Shown here piece after piece: positions 23,529-36,477 of a stretch of 64,000 bases of DNA. A program made the position numbers and the translations under genes. This stretch comes from Mauremys mutica (taxonomy: Eukaryota > Chordata > Testudines > Geoemydidae). Location of the stretch: positions 53,207,114-53,271,113 of the forward strand of contig NC_059079.1 of assembly GCF_020497125.1 (NCBI RefSeq), written 5' to 3'. A model generated the notes under the pieces. It was not told the DNA's origin. It saw only the letters and a program-made list of their open reading frames with translations, and made no database searches. Every line of letters begins with the position of its first letter. Position 1 is the stretch's first letter.

Positions 23529-24379
23529 GCAGTGACTGATGAAGGTCGTGGGGTGGCTTGGGGGAGATGATTAAGAGCTCTGTTTTAGCTATACTGAGCT
23601 TGAGCTCATGGTTAGACATCCACAAGTTGATGTCCAAGAGACAGGCTAAGATTTAGTTTGGACAGAGGGAGACTGATTGCTCTTTGTTCTTCTCACTTCA
23701 GTTCCCAGTTGCTAGGTACCCTTGTCAAAATGCCACCAACTACTGCAATTGGCATTAAGCAATAACCTTGTTGGCAGAAATAGAAATATGGAGTGTCAAA
23801 GTATGTGTGTTTATTACTGAAAGGTTGGAAATGATGCTTCTTTCACCAGGAAGACAATCAAAGTGCTAACAGAAGAGTGGTTTAAAAAAAAGGTGTGTGT
23901 GTATGTGTCTCTCTCTCTCTCTCTCTCTAATGGGGAACTGATAAGTGGAGCTGTGCAGAGGATGGAAGTTCTGCTTCATGCAGGGGTGAAAGTAATATTA
24001 AATACTTACCGGTATGAGGGCTGGGAATAGTTCACTCTTGTTTTTCATGACTATTTATGTAACTGACGGTTAATCTATTAGAATGTTTTCAAATCTCGAA
24101 AGTTTATGAAACTTTGGCATTAATGATTTGGCTAAAACACTATTTGCAATGTGTTTTCAGTTTTTTTCAAAACAATTTAGCTACTCAATTAGGGAGCAGA
24201 ATCAATACTATGTGATATAGATGACCACTTTTTAAAAAATGAATAGTTAAACATTTTTCTTTCTTAACTACCCTATGTATTAATTTCACTGTCAATTGAA
24301 CTTCCTGGCTGAGTAAAACATTAAGTGTATTTTTCTAAGAAGTTAGTTTCCCAGTATCTACAAAGTATTTTGGCAAGAA
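23529..24379. other. intergenic DNA; microsatellite and a stray hAT end
   Basis: Holds (GT)n(CT)n at 23893-23928. At about 23982-24025 a CAGGGGTGAAAGTAA-type end with CTTACCGGTATG matches the terminus of the hAT family at 54461-55312. The rest shows nothing. Confidence 0.5.
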
Positions 24380-25664
24380 TTGTCACACGTTGTTTCACAG
24401 GTACACTTTTCCTGTGTCCAAAACTGTTTAGCTATGGTGGGAATGGGGTCTACCAACAGTCCTGGCCCGTTAGCTAGATGGATTGTTGCAGCTATTTCAT
24501 CTTGTTCTGTCTCCAGAGACATGGACACAGCATTCTCTCAAACCGCGGGCCCAGGTGCTTTGGAGATTATGCTGGTAATGGGGCAGGTTCTAGCCACTGA
24601 ATGCCGATTTTGGGCCCGGGAAACAAGCAGACTGGTGGGACCACATAGTGTTGCAGGTGTGGGACGATTCCCAGTGGCTGCAAAACTTTCGCATGCGGAA
24701 GGGTACTTTCATGGAACTTTGTGACTTGCTTTCCCCTGCCCTGAAATGCCAGAATACCAAGATGAGAGCAGCCCTCACAGTTGAGAAGCGAGTGGTGATA
24801 GCCCTCTGGAAGCTTGCAACGCCAGACAGCTACCAGTCAGTCGGGAATCAATTTGGAGTGGGCAAATCTACTGTGAGGGCTGCTGTGATGCAAGTAGCCA
24901 AAGCAATCACTGATCTGCTGCTACAAAAGGTTGTGACTCTGGGAAATGTGCAGGTCATAGTGGATGGCTTTGCTGCAATGGGATTCCCTAACTGTGGTGG
25001 GGTGATAGATGGAACCCATATCCCTATCTTGGCACCGGAGCACCAGGGCACCCAGTACGTAAACCGCAAGGGGTACTTTTCCATGGTGCTGCAAGCACTG
25101 GTGGATCACAACGGACGTTTCACCAACATCCACGTAGGATGTCCGGGAAGGGTTCATGATGCTTGCGTCTTCAGGAACACTACTCTGTTTAAATGGCTGC
25201 AGCAAGGGAATTACTTCCCAGACCAGAAAATAACAGTTGGGGATGTTGAAATGCCTGTCGTTATCCTGGGGGACCCAGCCTACCCCTTGATGCCATGGCT
25301 CATGAAGCTGTACACAGGCAGGCTGGACAGTGGTCAGGAGTTGTTCAACTACAGGCTGAGCAAGTGCAGAATGGTGGTAGAATGGGCATTTGGCCGTTTA
25401 AAGGCGCACTGGTGCACATTACTGACTCACTCAGACCTCAGCCAAACCAATGTCCCCTTTGTTATTGTTGCTTGCTGTGTGATCCACAATCTCTGTGAGA
25501 GTAAGGGGGAGACCTTTATGGTGGGGTGGGAGGCTGAGGCAAATCACCTGGCCGCTGATTACGTGCAGCCAGACACCAGAGCAATTAGAAGAGCACACCA
25601 GGAAGCGGTGCGCATCAGAGAAGCTTTGAAAACCAGTTTCATCACGGGCCAGGGTACGGTGTGA
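24380..25664 (+). pseudogene. Harbinger (HARBI1-like) DDE transposase, one N-terminal frameshift
   Basis: From 24648 to 25664 a 338-codon frame is fully open. It has an HTH-like region (about residues 45-85, KSTVRAAVMQV), then a DDE_Tnp_4 catalytic fold with Asp121 in GGVIDGTHI, Asp209 in LGDPAYP and Glu245 in VVEWAFGRLK, plus the family motif PGRVHDACVFR (about 166-176). The N-terminal part is in another frame: ECRFWARETS (to about 24630) should run into DWWDHIVLQVW, so a small indel near 24630 breaks the gene. The catalytic triad and all downstream sequence are intact. The poly(A) signal AATAAA is at 25768. It would cut and paste the element at TWA targets with help from the Myb-like protein. 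It is a transposon gene, not the domesticated HARBI1. Confidence 0.88.
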
Positions 25665-25901
25665 CTGTTGTGTTTGTTTCTCCTTGATGAAACTACCCCC
25701 CCTTGATTGACTCATTCCCTGTAAGACACCCACCCTCCCCCTTCGATTACCGCTTGCTTCCTAAGGAAATAAAGTCACTCTTGTTTAAAAATCATGTATT
25801 CTTTATTAATTAATTATAAAAAGAGGGAGAGAACTGACAAGGTAGCCCGGGTGCAGTTTGGGAGGAGGATAGGAGGGAAGGAAAAGGCCACTAAAAAAAT
25901 T

Positions 25902-26377
25902 TCAAAATAATGACAGCCTTTTGGTTGGGCTGTCCACTGGGGTGGAATGGGCAGGTGCACGGAGCCTCCCTCCACGTGTTCTTAGTCGTCTGGTGGGTGA
26001 GGAGGCTAAGGAACATGGTGAGGTGGGAGGGCGGTTATACAGGGGCTGCAGTGGCACTCTGTGATCCTGCTGCTGTTCCTGAAGCTCCACCAGATGCCGG
26101 AGCTTGTCCGTTTGATCACGCAGCAGCCCCAGCGTTGCATCATGCCTACTCTGATCTTCCTGCCGCCACCTCTCATCTCAAGCGTCTCTCCTCTCTTCAT
26201 GTTCACTGGCATCTTTCCTGTACTTTGATACCACGTCCTTCCACTCATTCAGATGAGCTCTTTCATTGCGGGTCACTTCCATGATTTCCGAGAACATTTC
26301 GTCTCGCGTCTTTTTTTTCCACCGCCTTATCTGAGATAGCCTTCGGGATGGAGGAGGGAGACTTGAAAAATTTGCAG
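25902..26377 (-). pseudogene. Harbinger Myb-like accessory gene, exon 2 (frameshifted)
   Basis: A CCTCCTGCAG acceptor at 26378 restores the frame (…TSG, then AANFSSLPPSSIPKA). The reading runs to AVEKK and then shifts at a run of eight A on the minus strand (near 26310), where related copies continue in a second frame through RAHLNEWKDVVSKYRKDA. A C-terminal part, ELQEQQQDHRVPLQPLYN to DSPTKRLSLF, ends at 25902. The intron (26378-27373) has no other recognised insert. Minus-strand AATAAA is at 25802-25807. Confidence 0.7.
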
Positions 26378-27373
26378 CTGCAGGAGGGTGGGAAAAAAGG
26401 GAGAGAAGTATTTAAAAAGATACATTTTATAGAACAATGGTTATGCTCTTTCAAGGTGAACAACACTATTCACCTTACATAGCACATGCGATCTCACTAC
26501 AAGGTCGCATTTTGCATCTTAATATTGAGCGCCTGCGGCTTTGGTGTTAGAGATCACAGACGCAGGTCCGGGCAGCAGAATTCGGCTTGCATGCGACCAT
26601 GGTAAGCCATTGTCTTTCGGCTTCTGCAGCCTTCATATATCCAGCGCCCTCCTTTCCCAAATAGCAAGCAAAGCCCGTTGAGTGCTGCTTCTTTCCTGTT
26701 AACGTGCAGCACCAGAACCACCCCCATCCAATTCTCTGGGATGATCGCTTTACCCCTCCCCCCACCACATGGCTGGTATCATGGAAGATCGCTGCTAGCC
26801 ACCCTCCCCCCGACCGCGTGGCTGGTAGCAGGGAAGATCCCAGCTAGCCAAACGCAAAAAAGCTCAGTGCCAGTCACCCTCCCCCTCCTCCCTGTGCTTG
26901 ACTAAATGCAGGGAAGGATTTCTTTTAAGCCACAGGCAAACAGCCCAACCATCTCTGTCCCCTTAATTAAATTCCTGAATTTCAACCAGGTTACTATGAA
27001 CGATATCACTCTCCTGAGGATAACACAGCGAGATAAAGAATGGATGTTGCTTGAATGCCAGCAAACACTGGGACCATACGCAGCTAGGCTTTGTCATGCA
27101 ATGATACCAGCTTACTTGCTACATGCATGGCGTGGTCAAGTGTCCTACCATGGAGGACGGAATAAGGCTGCCCTGCCCAGAAACCTTCTGCAAACCTCCA
27201 GGAGAGCTTCATGGAGATGTCCCTGAAGGATTTCTGCTCCATCCCCAGACATGTTAACAGACTTTTCCAGTAACTTTACTGGCCGCGAATGCATCCCAAG
27301 TCCTCAGGGCAAATTAATCATTAAAAAACGCTTGCTTTTAAACCATGTTTTATATTTACAAAGGTACACTCAC

Positions 27374-28043
27374 CAGAGGTCCCTTCCATGGCTTCATTGT
27401 CTGGGATAGTGGCTTGGGAGGGCTGGGAGGGTAATTCCATCAGGGTGAGAAAAAACTCCTGGCTGTTGGGGAGAACGGAGTGCTGTGTGCTCTCTACAAG
27501 CTCGTCCTCTTTTTCCTCCTCCTCATCTTCCCCATCCGCAGAATCCTCAGCCATGGCTGAGATTACCACTCCCACCTCGGAATCCACAGACAGGGGTGGG
27601 GTAGTGGTGGCGGACCCCCCTAGAATTGCATGCAGCTCAGCATAGAAGCGGCATGTTTTCGGCTCTGCCCCGGACCTTCCGTTTGCTTCTTTGGTTTTCT
27701 GGTAGGCTTATCTGAGCTCCTTAACTTTCACACGGCACTGTACTGAGTCCCTGGTGTGGCCTCGCTGCATCATGGCCTTGGAAATTTTTTCAAATGTTTT
27801 TTCATTTCGTCTCTTGGAACGGAGTTCTGTTAGCACGGAATCCTCTCCCCATACAGCGATCAGATCCAGTACCTCCCGTGCAGTCCATGCTGGAGCTCTT
27901 TTTTGATTCTCAGGAGACTGCATTGTTACCTGTGCTGATGAGCTCTGCGTGGTCACCTGTGCTGGTGAGCTCTCCACGCTGGCCAAACAGGAAATGAAAT
28001 TCAAAAGTTTGCGGGGCTTTTCCTGTCTACCTGGCCAGTGCAT
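27374..28043 (-). pseudogene. Harbinger Myb/trihelix-like accessory gene, exon 1 (in-frame stop)
   Basis: The frame starts MHWPGRQEKPRK. It holds a Myb/SANT-trihelix DNA-binding domain from APAWTAREVLDLIAVWGED through SVQCRVKVKELR, and then hits a TAA at 27708-27710. The same frame continues after the stop (AYQKTKEANGRSG) into an acidic region (EDSADGEDEEEEKEDE) and ends EGTSG at a good donor (CTCTG/GTGAGT). In Harbinger transposons the Myb-like protein binds the element ends and helps bring the transposase to the nucleus. The start codon is a guess. The stop makes this copy non-functional unless read through. Confidence 0.8.
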
Positions 28044-28317
28044 CCAAGGTCAGATGGCTTTCCAGAGCGGTCACAATGGTGCACTGTGGGATACCGCCCG
28101 GAGGCCAATACCGTCGAATTGTGGCCACACTAACCCTAATCCAACATGACAATACCGATTTCAGCGCTACTCCCCTCGTCGAGGAGTACAGAAATCAGTT
28201 TTAAGAGCCCTTTATATCGATATAAAGGGCTTCGTTGTGTGGACGGGTGCAGGGTTAAATCAGTTTAACACTGCTAAATTCGGTATAAACGCGTAGTGTA
28301 GACCAGGCCTGACATTG

Positions 28318-28680
28318 ACTTACTCTTTGACCTTGGGAGTGTCATTTAACATCACTGTACGTAGGGCAGTGACTCTGAAAAAGAGCTCCCAGTGCAACTC
28401 TGTAGCCAAAAGGGCTAATGTGATCCTTAGAAGCATAAACTGGAGAATCTCGAGTAAAAATAAAGAGGTTATTTTAGCTCTGTATTTGGCACCCCTGCAA
28501 CAGTGTGTCCAGTTCTGGTGTTCACAATTCAAGGATAATTTGGAAAGAGTTCAGAGAAGACTCACAGGAATGACTAAAGGATTTAGAAAACATGCCTTCT
28601 AGCAAGAGACTCAAGGAGCTCAGTCTAGGCATTCTGTCAAAGAGGTTAAGGGGTGATTTGATTACAATCTTTAACAGGGT
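28318..28680 (+). pseudogene. CR1 LINE ORF2 fragment (C-terminal part of reverse transcriptase protein)
   Basis: The frame from 28315 reads NSVAKRANVILRSINWRIS, KEVILALYLAPLQQCVQFW and ERVQRRLTGMTKGF. A frame switch then gives KRLKELSLGILSKRLRGDLI. This is the conserved C-terminal segment of non-LTR (CR1-type) ORF2 (…VQFWAP…LERVQRRAT…RLRGDLI). Dead by frameshift and truncation. The Harbinger right end abuts it at 28312 and another repeat begins near 28680. Confidence 0.82.
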
Positions 28681-28960
28681 GGTCAAACTTACTGGCCTCC
28701 AAGCTGCATACAACAATCTTCAGAAGTGTGAGAACTGTGGCGCACCTGCCAAGGGCCGGGGCTTGGGGCTTCAGCCCCACAGGAAGCACCCGACAGAGCT
28801 TGGGGCTTCAGCCCCACTCCTGCTGAAGCCCCAAGCCCCAGCAGGTGCACCCCACAGGGCTGAATCCCCAAAGTCCCCTCCCTGCTGGGCAGAAGCTCCT
28901 ACCCATCAACCCTGCTGCAAGGCAGAGGCTCCCAGTCTGGTCGGTGGAGAGTGGTAGTTG
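28676..28960. repeat. GC-rich hAT-like fragment
   Basis: Starts CAGGGTGGTCAAACTTACTGG, then repeats of GGGGCTTCAGCCCC. It matches a common turtle hAT family with a CAGGGGTGGCCAAACTTACTG-type end. The right TIR was not found. Confidence 0.55.
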
Positions 28961-31019
28961 TACAAAATATGCCTTGTGAAGTATCATTTGAAAAATATCA
29001 TTTCAGCAGTGTGTAGCGTGTGACTAGAGGCGCAGCTAGGGTCACAGAGGCAAGTCTATTTGACATCAAGGATTCCATTTCTTATTGTTCCTAGCATATG
29101 TGGGCAATGGTGAGAGTCATTTATGACGATGACATATTTTGGCTAAACAAAGTGTTCGATTTTGAAGGCATTTGGATATTTTCTTCAGGATTGCTGCTGG
29201 CTTCCATTTTGTGACACTCTGATAATCATTGATGGCTTATTTTTGTGTACAGTGATGCTACTGTTTACACAAAAGATGCCATCATTTCACCTTCCTGGGT
29301 GTGCACAAAAGAACTACTGTGCTATTGAGACCCACAACCTCATTAAAACATCCCAAAACCTTTCAAAACAACTTCAGCCATGAGATTTTTAGTGCTGTTT
29401 TAGTAAACACTCTGCAGGGTTATGCCCATATCTAGGTCCTCTCTCACTCTAGATATTGCTACCTCTAACCATATAATGATAGAGAAAAGGGGAAAAAAGC
29501 AAATCCTGAGCAGATTAAGGCATTTGATTTCAGAAAAGCTTTCATGGAAAAAAATCTAAATGTTGTTAGCACCTTTCACCCGAACGATTAGCCAATATTC
29601 AGAATCTTGCCAGTTGTTTTTATTAGGGGGAGAAATTGGTGATGGTGTCAGGAATATTTGTATGCAATCCTGTTTGTTTACTAAGATATATACTGATTCC
29701 TGTTGTTTTCAGGGATACAGGACGTTAACAGCAGGAGACAGCTTCTTTTCTCACGGTTGCAAGCCTGTTCTGGTATATTTGGGGGTGCAGCGAGGCATCC
29801 TTCAGCTGTGAAGACAAACTGCCAGTGGGCTTGAGCTTATGAAAGGGGGATCTCAGCCAACCTGGTTGAAAACACTGGGAAAAGGACTTGGGATAAACTA
29901 TACTGTAGGCGACAAGAGAATTCATGTGAGTTAAGATTAGGCTCTAGAAAGCATGTTGTTGTGTTTTATATGTGATCATTTGCTTCAATATTCATATTTT
30001 TGATCCTTTGAATCTCTGTTCTTTGATAACAGACATATTCTTGTGTTCACTATAAATATGCCAAAGTGTTACATAGAATGGGGATCCTGAGGTGAATCGT
30101 GCAAGCTGGGGTGTACTATTCCTTTGGGCATAGCGAATCTGAGAGGTCAGTGTGTGTTCAGTGGAACAGGGACTGGACGTGCGGAGGACTTAAGGATTGT
30201 GTGCGCTTATAGGTAACCTGTACAGAGAAGGCAAAGCCTGCAGCAGCCTGGAAGGCAGTGCGTTTATTGCCAGAGGCCGGTGGATTCAGGGAGCTCGTCC
30301 ACAGTAGGCACGGACAAGACAAGCTACTGCTAAGGGCGGGTGATACCAAGGTGCCTCGCAACCCAAGTGCTTGGTTTCTGAACCTCAGTACAGCATTAGC
30401 GTTTGCTTTTGCACTGAACACATATAAACTAGTTCAAAGTCATGTCTGAAGAACAGATGACAGTGGTAAGAAGAGACAGCGAAGGAGATGAGAGGACTGA
30501 GAGGTTTAGAGTAGCCATATCTAGTCCACTGAGGTATGACTATAACAGCCGCAATATCTTGATTGGTTTAAGAGGCAGTATGGCAAGTGACCTTCTTTGG
30601 AGCCTCTGCCTGAATGACTACGCCCATCAGGGAATGGGTGGTATTGCCACATAACTTGTCCCAGTGCTGCATGTCCTGTCCTGAGCTGTATGTAATTGGA
30701 GGGTGGACACTCAGATTCCAGCCACATGAGATAATCACATATTTTGAGTTTCATCATTTTAATAGTTTTATTTGAGGCAGCTTTGAAATTCAGCTTCCAG
30801 TACTAGAAATGCATTTGAGCTGAAGAGATACTAGACCTCCTATTTGAACTAATAGTCCTGGCACATCTACAACACTGATTTAACAGTGGTCATCACTTTC
30901 ATCTCATTCTGCTCAGTTATTACTTGCATTCTGCCATTACTTATTGCAGCATTGTATGTCTGAATCTCAATTGACAGGGGTGCTTTATAGGTCAGGCCCT
31001 GATCCTTCTGACTGTGGCT
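28961..31019. other. intergenic DNA, nothing recognised
   Basis: No gene or repeat supported. Frames such as 29560-29811 and 30442-30654 lack homology that I recognise and any splice context. Confidence 0.45.
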
Positions 31020-31205
31020 ATCCATCCTCTCTAATGTGCACTGATTATTTATTCTTTAACACCTCAGGGCTAGGCACTGCACAAACACAGAGTGAGATAG
31101 AGTTCCTGTCCCAAAGGGTTTAGAAGTCTATCAGGTCAAATCTTCAGTTGGCTTGAATTGGCATAACTCCATTAAATTTAACAAGCTGGTTAATTGGGTT
31201 CTACA
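31020..31205. repeat. L3/MIR fragment and palindromic MITE trace
   Basis: CTAGGCACTGCACAAACACAG with GTTCCTGTCCCAAAGGG is L3/MIR-like. It is followed by AAATCTTCAGTTGGC … GCATAACTCCATTAAATTTAA, one half of the short palindrome family also at 56310-56400. Confidence 0.55.
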
Positions 31206-33640
31206 TCTTCAGCAAACAGCCGGAGCCTTTATTATCTGTTACGTGGAGACTGCCTTGAGGTAGGGATCATCAGAGATTTCATCCTTCCTGAGCCCCTTTC
31301 CAGGGCTTTTTCCCACTGGTGGGCTGATCCAGGCCTAGAAGTGTGATTAGATCCAAAAGGGCAGAACAAATAATATGTAGGGATCCCTTCACCCACCACT
31401 AAAATGCAGCCACATCTGAAATGAGACTGCAAGTGTTTGATAGAGAACAGCATATTAGGGAAGGAAGTGAAGGTTAGCATACCCCACTGAGAATGTAATT
31501 GCCTGAGTTAGAGTTTACTTAGGCATCAGGTTTAAAATCCCTGCTCTTTCCAAATGTGCCACTGACTCTGTAATAACCAATGGTGGTCAGGACTTCCACA
31601 TTATGTTCCCTCTAGGTTCCCTAACATTATGCCTGAGGCTTCAGTTCAGTAATGATGCTCAGGGAGGAGGGCTACTTACCGAATCACCAACATGGCTTCC
31701 GGCAGCTCCACATGTTCCTTCTAGAGCATATGAAAGTACTGACCCAGCCACGCTACTTAGCATGGGAGATCTCGCCTGGTTACAGCACAAAGGGGATAGG
31801 GCAGTCCGCTGAAGCACTATTCTAAATTCCATCCAAGAGGGGGCAATAAAGCACATGCACAGAGGAATTCAGTAACACTGCAAAGCACTGATTGATTGCT
31901 AATAAAGTTGCATATTAAAGAGGAATCTAACACACTGCTGCAGCCAAAATGCCACATTTTGGAATTCAATTTCTTCTAGCGTATCGTAGGCAAGGGTGTT
32001 TTGTGGGAGAGGGAATGTGTTAAGTAAAATGGACAGCGTAATGTCCTAACAAAGGCTCAGCTTCACCATATTATTCTTTTAGCATAAACCAGGCATAGAT
32101 GAGAAAGAACACAGCTATCTTTGCTATCAGTAAAAAGATCCTGGAATAAAGAATACTGTGATGGAATTATAGTTTAAAAGCCAGCCGATGCTTTGAGAGA
32201 GAAGGTAGCCAATACCACAAAGAAGGCACAATAGCTCAACCCAAATAAACTGAAGTCTATCATGAGGTCTATTTTAGTTACATAAAGGTCAAACCAAGAA
32301 ACCATATATTTCACCTAATAACAGTAACAGCTGGGCATTCCTTATCAAAGATGTACAGAGCTGAATCGTACTGAGCAGGTAGCTGATATCAAATATAAGT
32401 TCATGCGATGATGGATAATCTTGATGTGGAACTGAGCTTCAGGGAGATTCATGAGAGCAGATGCATGCAGTTAACTCGAAAAGCCACAGGATGTCATACT
32501 CAAACTACCAAAATCGATAGGCTCAGCTCTTGATGGTGTGGCATACCATTCACATTTTGCTACAGTTTTTCCAGGAAATATTTAGACTATGCTGTGTCTG
32601 AGTATTTTAATCTGCATCTGATGTGTTTTTAATAATCACTAATCTCTTTCAGACCTTTGCAACTGTTACCACAGAGTAAATATTTTAGGAATGCTGTGAA
32701 TACTGTATGTGCCCAGTGGCACAGAGGCAGCAGTAATACATTCTCCAGTTGCACGCATTCTGCTCTATTCAGCTACTCCCGCAGTTAGTTACCCCACGTG
32801 TGAGTGAATGACAACTGGCACATATAAAGTTGTTTGTTTTCTTTTTTAAAATATAAACATATTCAATCTGGTATAAGCAAAACACTGATCTATATGGAGA
32901 ATGATTTGAAAATATTTAGCTGTAGAAAAATTATTTTAAATGCAGTAGAACCACAGGAAAAAAATACTTGTTTATATCATCTAGTCCAGGGGTGTGGCAC
33001 TTACTGATAGTTGCTGGGTCAGGGAATAAATTTAGGATTAACTACACTTCTCAGTCTACAGTGGTTCTCCCACTGATGTCAATGGCAGATTGGCATCAGT
33101 GGTAGAATAGGGCCTTTATATACCAATGGACCTGTTAGTTGATTTGTTTAGTACCTTATTGTCATATTCAACAAAAGAGACCCTCCCCTTTAGGACCATG
33201 GCTCTTTCTTCCTCATGCTCCCTTCTTGTCTCCCCAGTTTTTCTTTCTTCTTTTCCTTTCCTGACCAATTCTCATTTCCCCCAGGGGGCTCTGCTCCCAC
33301 CACTTCCTCATTCCATCTGCTTAAAATGATCAGCAATGAAATAGTTACTATTGATACTGAAATATCATCACTGGGACTTACACATGGCACACCCAGGATT
33401 TTAACTAGGGCAGGAGAGTTCATGGCTCTGTTATTGGTTCTGGCTGTCTGCAGACTAAGGCAAAAATCACTGAAGCCTTTACACTCAGTTCACTTGCTAA
33501 AAGTTCTCTTTGCAAACCTGAAGGCTAGAAACTTAGCAGTTGTTTTTTGTTAAATGAAAACTTAAGTTTTGCAGAAACTGACTATGCCACGTGTTCCAAA
33601 TAAATATGTGAAGTGGGCCGGATCAGACGCCTTAATATTT
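31206..33640. other. intergenic DNA, nothing recognised
   Basis: No supportable gene or element; the frames present are short and unrelated to known proteins. Confidence 0.4.
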
Positions 33641-33910
33641 CTAATCTAGTCTATTTCTGGTTGCTGTGTAACTGTTCCCTACAACAAGACATCCAGTGCT
33701 TTTCTTATTCCAGTTTCAAATAACTCAAGTGAAGGGACTTTCACCACTTCTCTTGGGAGACATTCCATACTTTAATAGATGCATTAAAAACATATTCCTG
33801 TTTCTCTGCCAAATTTCCTCTCATTACACCCTGTAAAAAAATCCTTGGATCAACTTAAGCAATCGCTCTTGCTTTTGGGATTCACACCCTTCAAATATTT
33901 CCATCACTAT
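33641..33910 (-). repeat. CR1-type LINE 3' fragment
   Basis: 'ACCACTTCTCTTGGGAGACATTCCA' and 'CTGTTTCTCTGCCAAATTTCC' correspond to the CR1 3' region read in reverse, as in 14404-15560 and 53409-53690, but more diverged. Confidence 0.5.
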
Positions 33911-35884
33911 ATAATTCTGCAATGAGAAAAATATATTGGCTGCTTTTCCCCCAGAAATGATATAAGAATCTATCATTTCTCTGAAAAAGAATTAATTTGC
34001 ATCTTTCTATAACACATTCATATTTAAAAGATATTCCATCATCACTGAAAGGGTGGGGAAGCCAGTGTACCTCTATTAATGGGTCAGTCAAGCAAAGAGA
34101 TTGGGCAAGATTCTTCCTGCTGGCATAGGAATGGCCCCACAGGTATTACTTGGCCATTTGGTTCCATTTCCCAGAGAATGTAGGGGATTAAAATTATGCA
34201 GATATCCACTGGTCTTACATCTACATAATGCGACATTTAGATTTGCCAGTATCATACTGGAGCCTTGTTTTAGTACTGACTCAAGGAAAAGTGTCACCTC
34301 CAGAACAACCAACATTATTTCCTGCAGCACCTGGATTTTCTCTGTATTTCATCTAACTATGCATGTAGAATGGGCTGCCATTCGGTTCCTTTTTTTTTTT
34401 AATTGACGGCAATTCCTACAGAAAATGTAAATATTTTAACCTTTTCTTAGACTATTATTTTGTGTAGGGACCATATTTACTTGTGTGTTTGTACACAATG
34501 GGCCTCTCATCTTGAGTGGGGCTTCTGAGTAATACCTTAATGGAAGTGGCCAAAAAATATAAAAATGAAGATTTTAAAACATGGACGTAAGGGCCCGATG
34601 CTGTAGATGCTATGTAGGTTAGTCAGAGAGTTCTATGCATAAACTGGTTGCAGAATTAGGTCCAAAGATAGTGAGCAACAAAACTTTTTAAAAAGGGGAA
34701 ATGTTTAGTAGCGCTCAGTAGAACACTTTCATCATATAAAGTTTATTTTTGGCTAAGGGTCACTCTGAAACATACACGTATGTGTTGTGTGCAAGTGCAC
34801 TCAGTCATCTGACTCTCAACTTTGTTAAAGTTAACTATAAATCCTTTTCCAATGCGATTAATAATATGGGATAGTTTATGTTGGTGCCTTTGCGCTGGCT
34901 CCATTCGCTCTCAGACTAGGTCCAAAGTAGTTGTGATTCTTTTCTCTAAAGTGAAACAGCTCAGAACCTTGTTACGTAGTGCAAGATGTGCAGGCAGAGA
35001 AAGAGGGTGCATTACACAGTGTTTCCTTTTTATTTATAATTTCCTGTCAGCCAGTAAGAGTGAAAATGGTAAAGAGCACAATAACCCTAATCCTTCCATT
35101 CCCCAGCGGCTTCCAATCTGTGACATCAGCTTAGCATAACTGCTTCCATATGGGGAAGTAGCTTGTTGGCTTGCTGGTCTCCTCCCTTTTTGATCTTCAG
35201 TTGACCACCTGAAAAGAGCAAACTTGCTGGTGGCTATGTCTGGGGGATTTTAATTGAGTTGCCACTGGAGAGTTCCTGACCCTTAAAGGAATTATCTTGC
35301 CTAGACGCTTTCAACAGGAAGGAAAGCAGAAATGGAGGAATTCAACAAACTTATCAGCACTGAGAGGGCCTAGATTTATTTGCTGCAGCTTTACATGAAA
35401 TGTGGATTTTTCCTCCAGCTTCACTCTGTCTAATCACAGCCCCTTGAGAAGGAAATTAACAGAGAACTACAGACTCTTGTTGTCTTCCCTCACCCCCCTT
35501 GCTTTTTTGTGACAATCTCTGCTTCATTATCCATTATTTTTTTCTTCTATCATCTCAGCTTTAGCAAATTTTTAACATTGGTGGCCCTCACTGCACTATT
35601 TGGTTCCATGACAAATTAAAAACAATCAACCCTACTTGCTAATATTTTCCCACTTATCTTTATGGAAATTAAAATATACTGCAAAATCCTGGACTAGAAA
35701 GGGATTTCAATATGTTGAAAAATAATGGGATTACTAATACAATGGAGACTAGCAGTATAAGGCCTTAAGCCTAATTGGATGCTTTTACTGATTGTAAATA
35801 TTTTAATAATGATTGTAATCTTTTACCCCTTCCTCACTGATGGCTGAACGTTATTGTCTGAAGGCTTTTAGGGTTATCTCCGTG
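33911..35884. other. intergenic DNA, nothing recognised
   Basis: No gene or transposon could be supported on either strand. Confidence 0.4.
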
Positions 35885-36477
35885 CAGGGCCATCCCTCGG
35901 GCGGGGGGGGGGGGGGGGCGGAGCAGATCAACCTGTGTAGGAGCCCACCCTTAACATTTTTTATACAGGTGAAATCAGATTACAGTGAACTTCAAGGGCA
36001 GCTGCTGGCCACAGCTTAAGTATTGATAGCACCCAGCTGTCTAATTATGTTATATTATATTGTAGTTCTTTTTTAGAATTATAATGAAGTTCATATAATT
36101 AAAAAAACACACTCACTGTTCACAATCAGTGTTGCACCACTTACATTCTGAACTCCACCTTCCTGGACGTCCTTGCAGCAAATTCACTTCCCAGGTGCAT
36201 ATGGTTTCGCTACCCGCAGTGGATTTTTTGTTCTTTAAATGTAATTGCACACGCGCAATACTGAGAGCCCATGTCTCAGGAACTGGGTGGCCAATATGTG
36301 CCCTGGTGCTGGGGAACGCCAGGACCCTCCAGCATGGAGGAGGGGCCCTAAAATCTGTTTTCTATGGGAGCTGGGAGGGGAAAGGGAGGTGGAAAAGCAG
36401 ATGGATGGAGGACCCGAGTCCTGGGGGCTGGTGGCGAGAGCAGAGTTGTGGGCCCCCCTCAGGGCCTGGTATTGCAG

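Larger units (their letters stand above)
24380..28312. mobile_element. PIF/Harbinger DNA transposon, near-complete, two convergent genes
   Basis: The element carries the two genes typical of animal Harbinger transposons: a DDE transposase on + and a Myb/trihelix-like DNA-binding partner on -. They are arranged tail to tail, with poly(A) signals only 28 bp apart (25768-25773 on +, 25802-25807 on -). The right end (about 28200-28312) has the subterminal sequence seen in turtle Harbinger copies: a TATCGATATA palindrome, then TAGTGTAGACCAGGCCT. I could not find the matching left inverted repeat between 23.6 and 24.5 kb, so the left end looks truncated or replaced. The right flank abuts a CR1 ORF2 fragment. 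Confidence 0.85.

Noticed and set aside
24648..25664. Domesticated HARBI1 gene
   Set aside because: It sits in a transposon with its Myb-like partner and a Harbinger end, lacks introns and has a frameshifted N-terminus, so it is a transposon gene copy.
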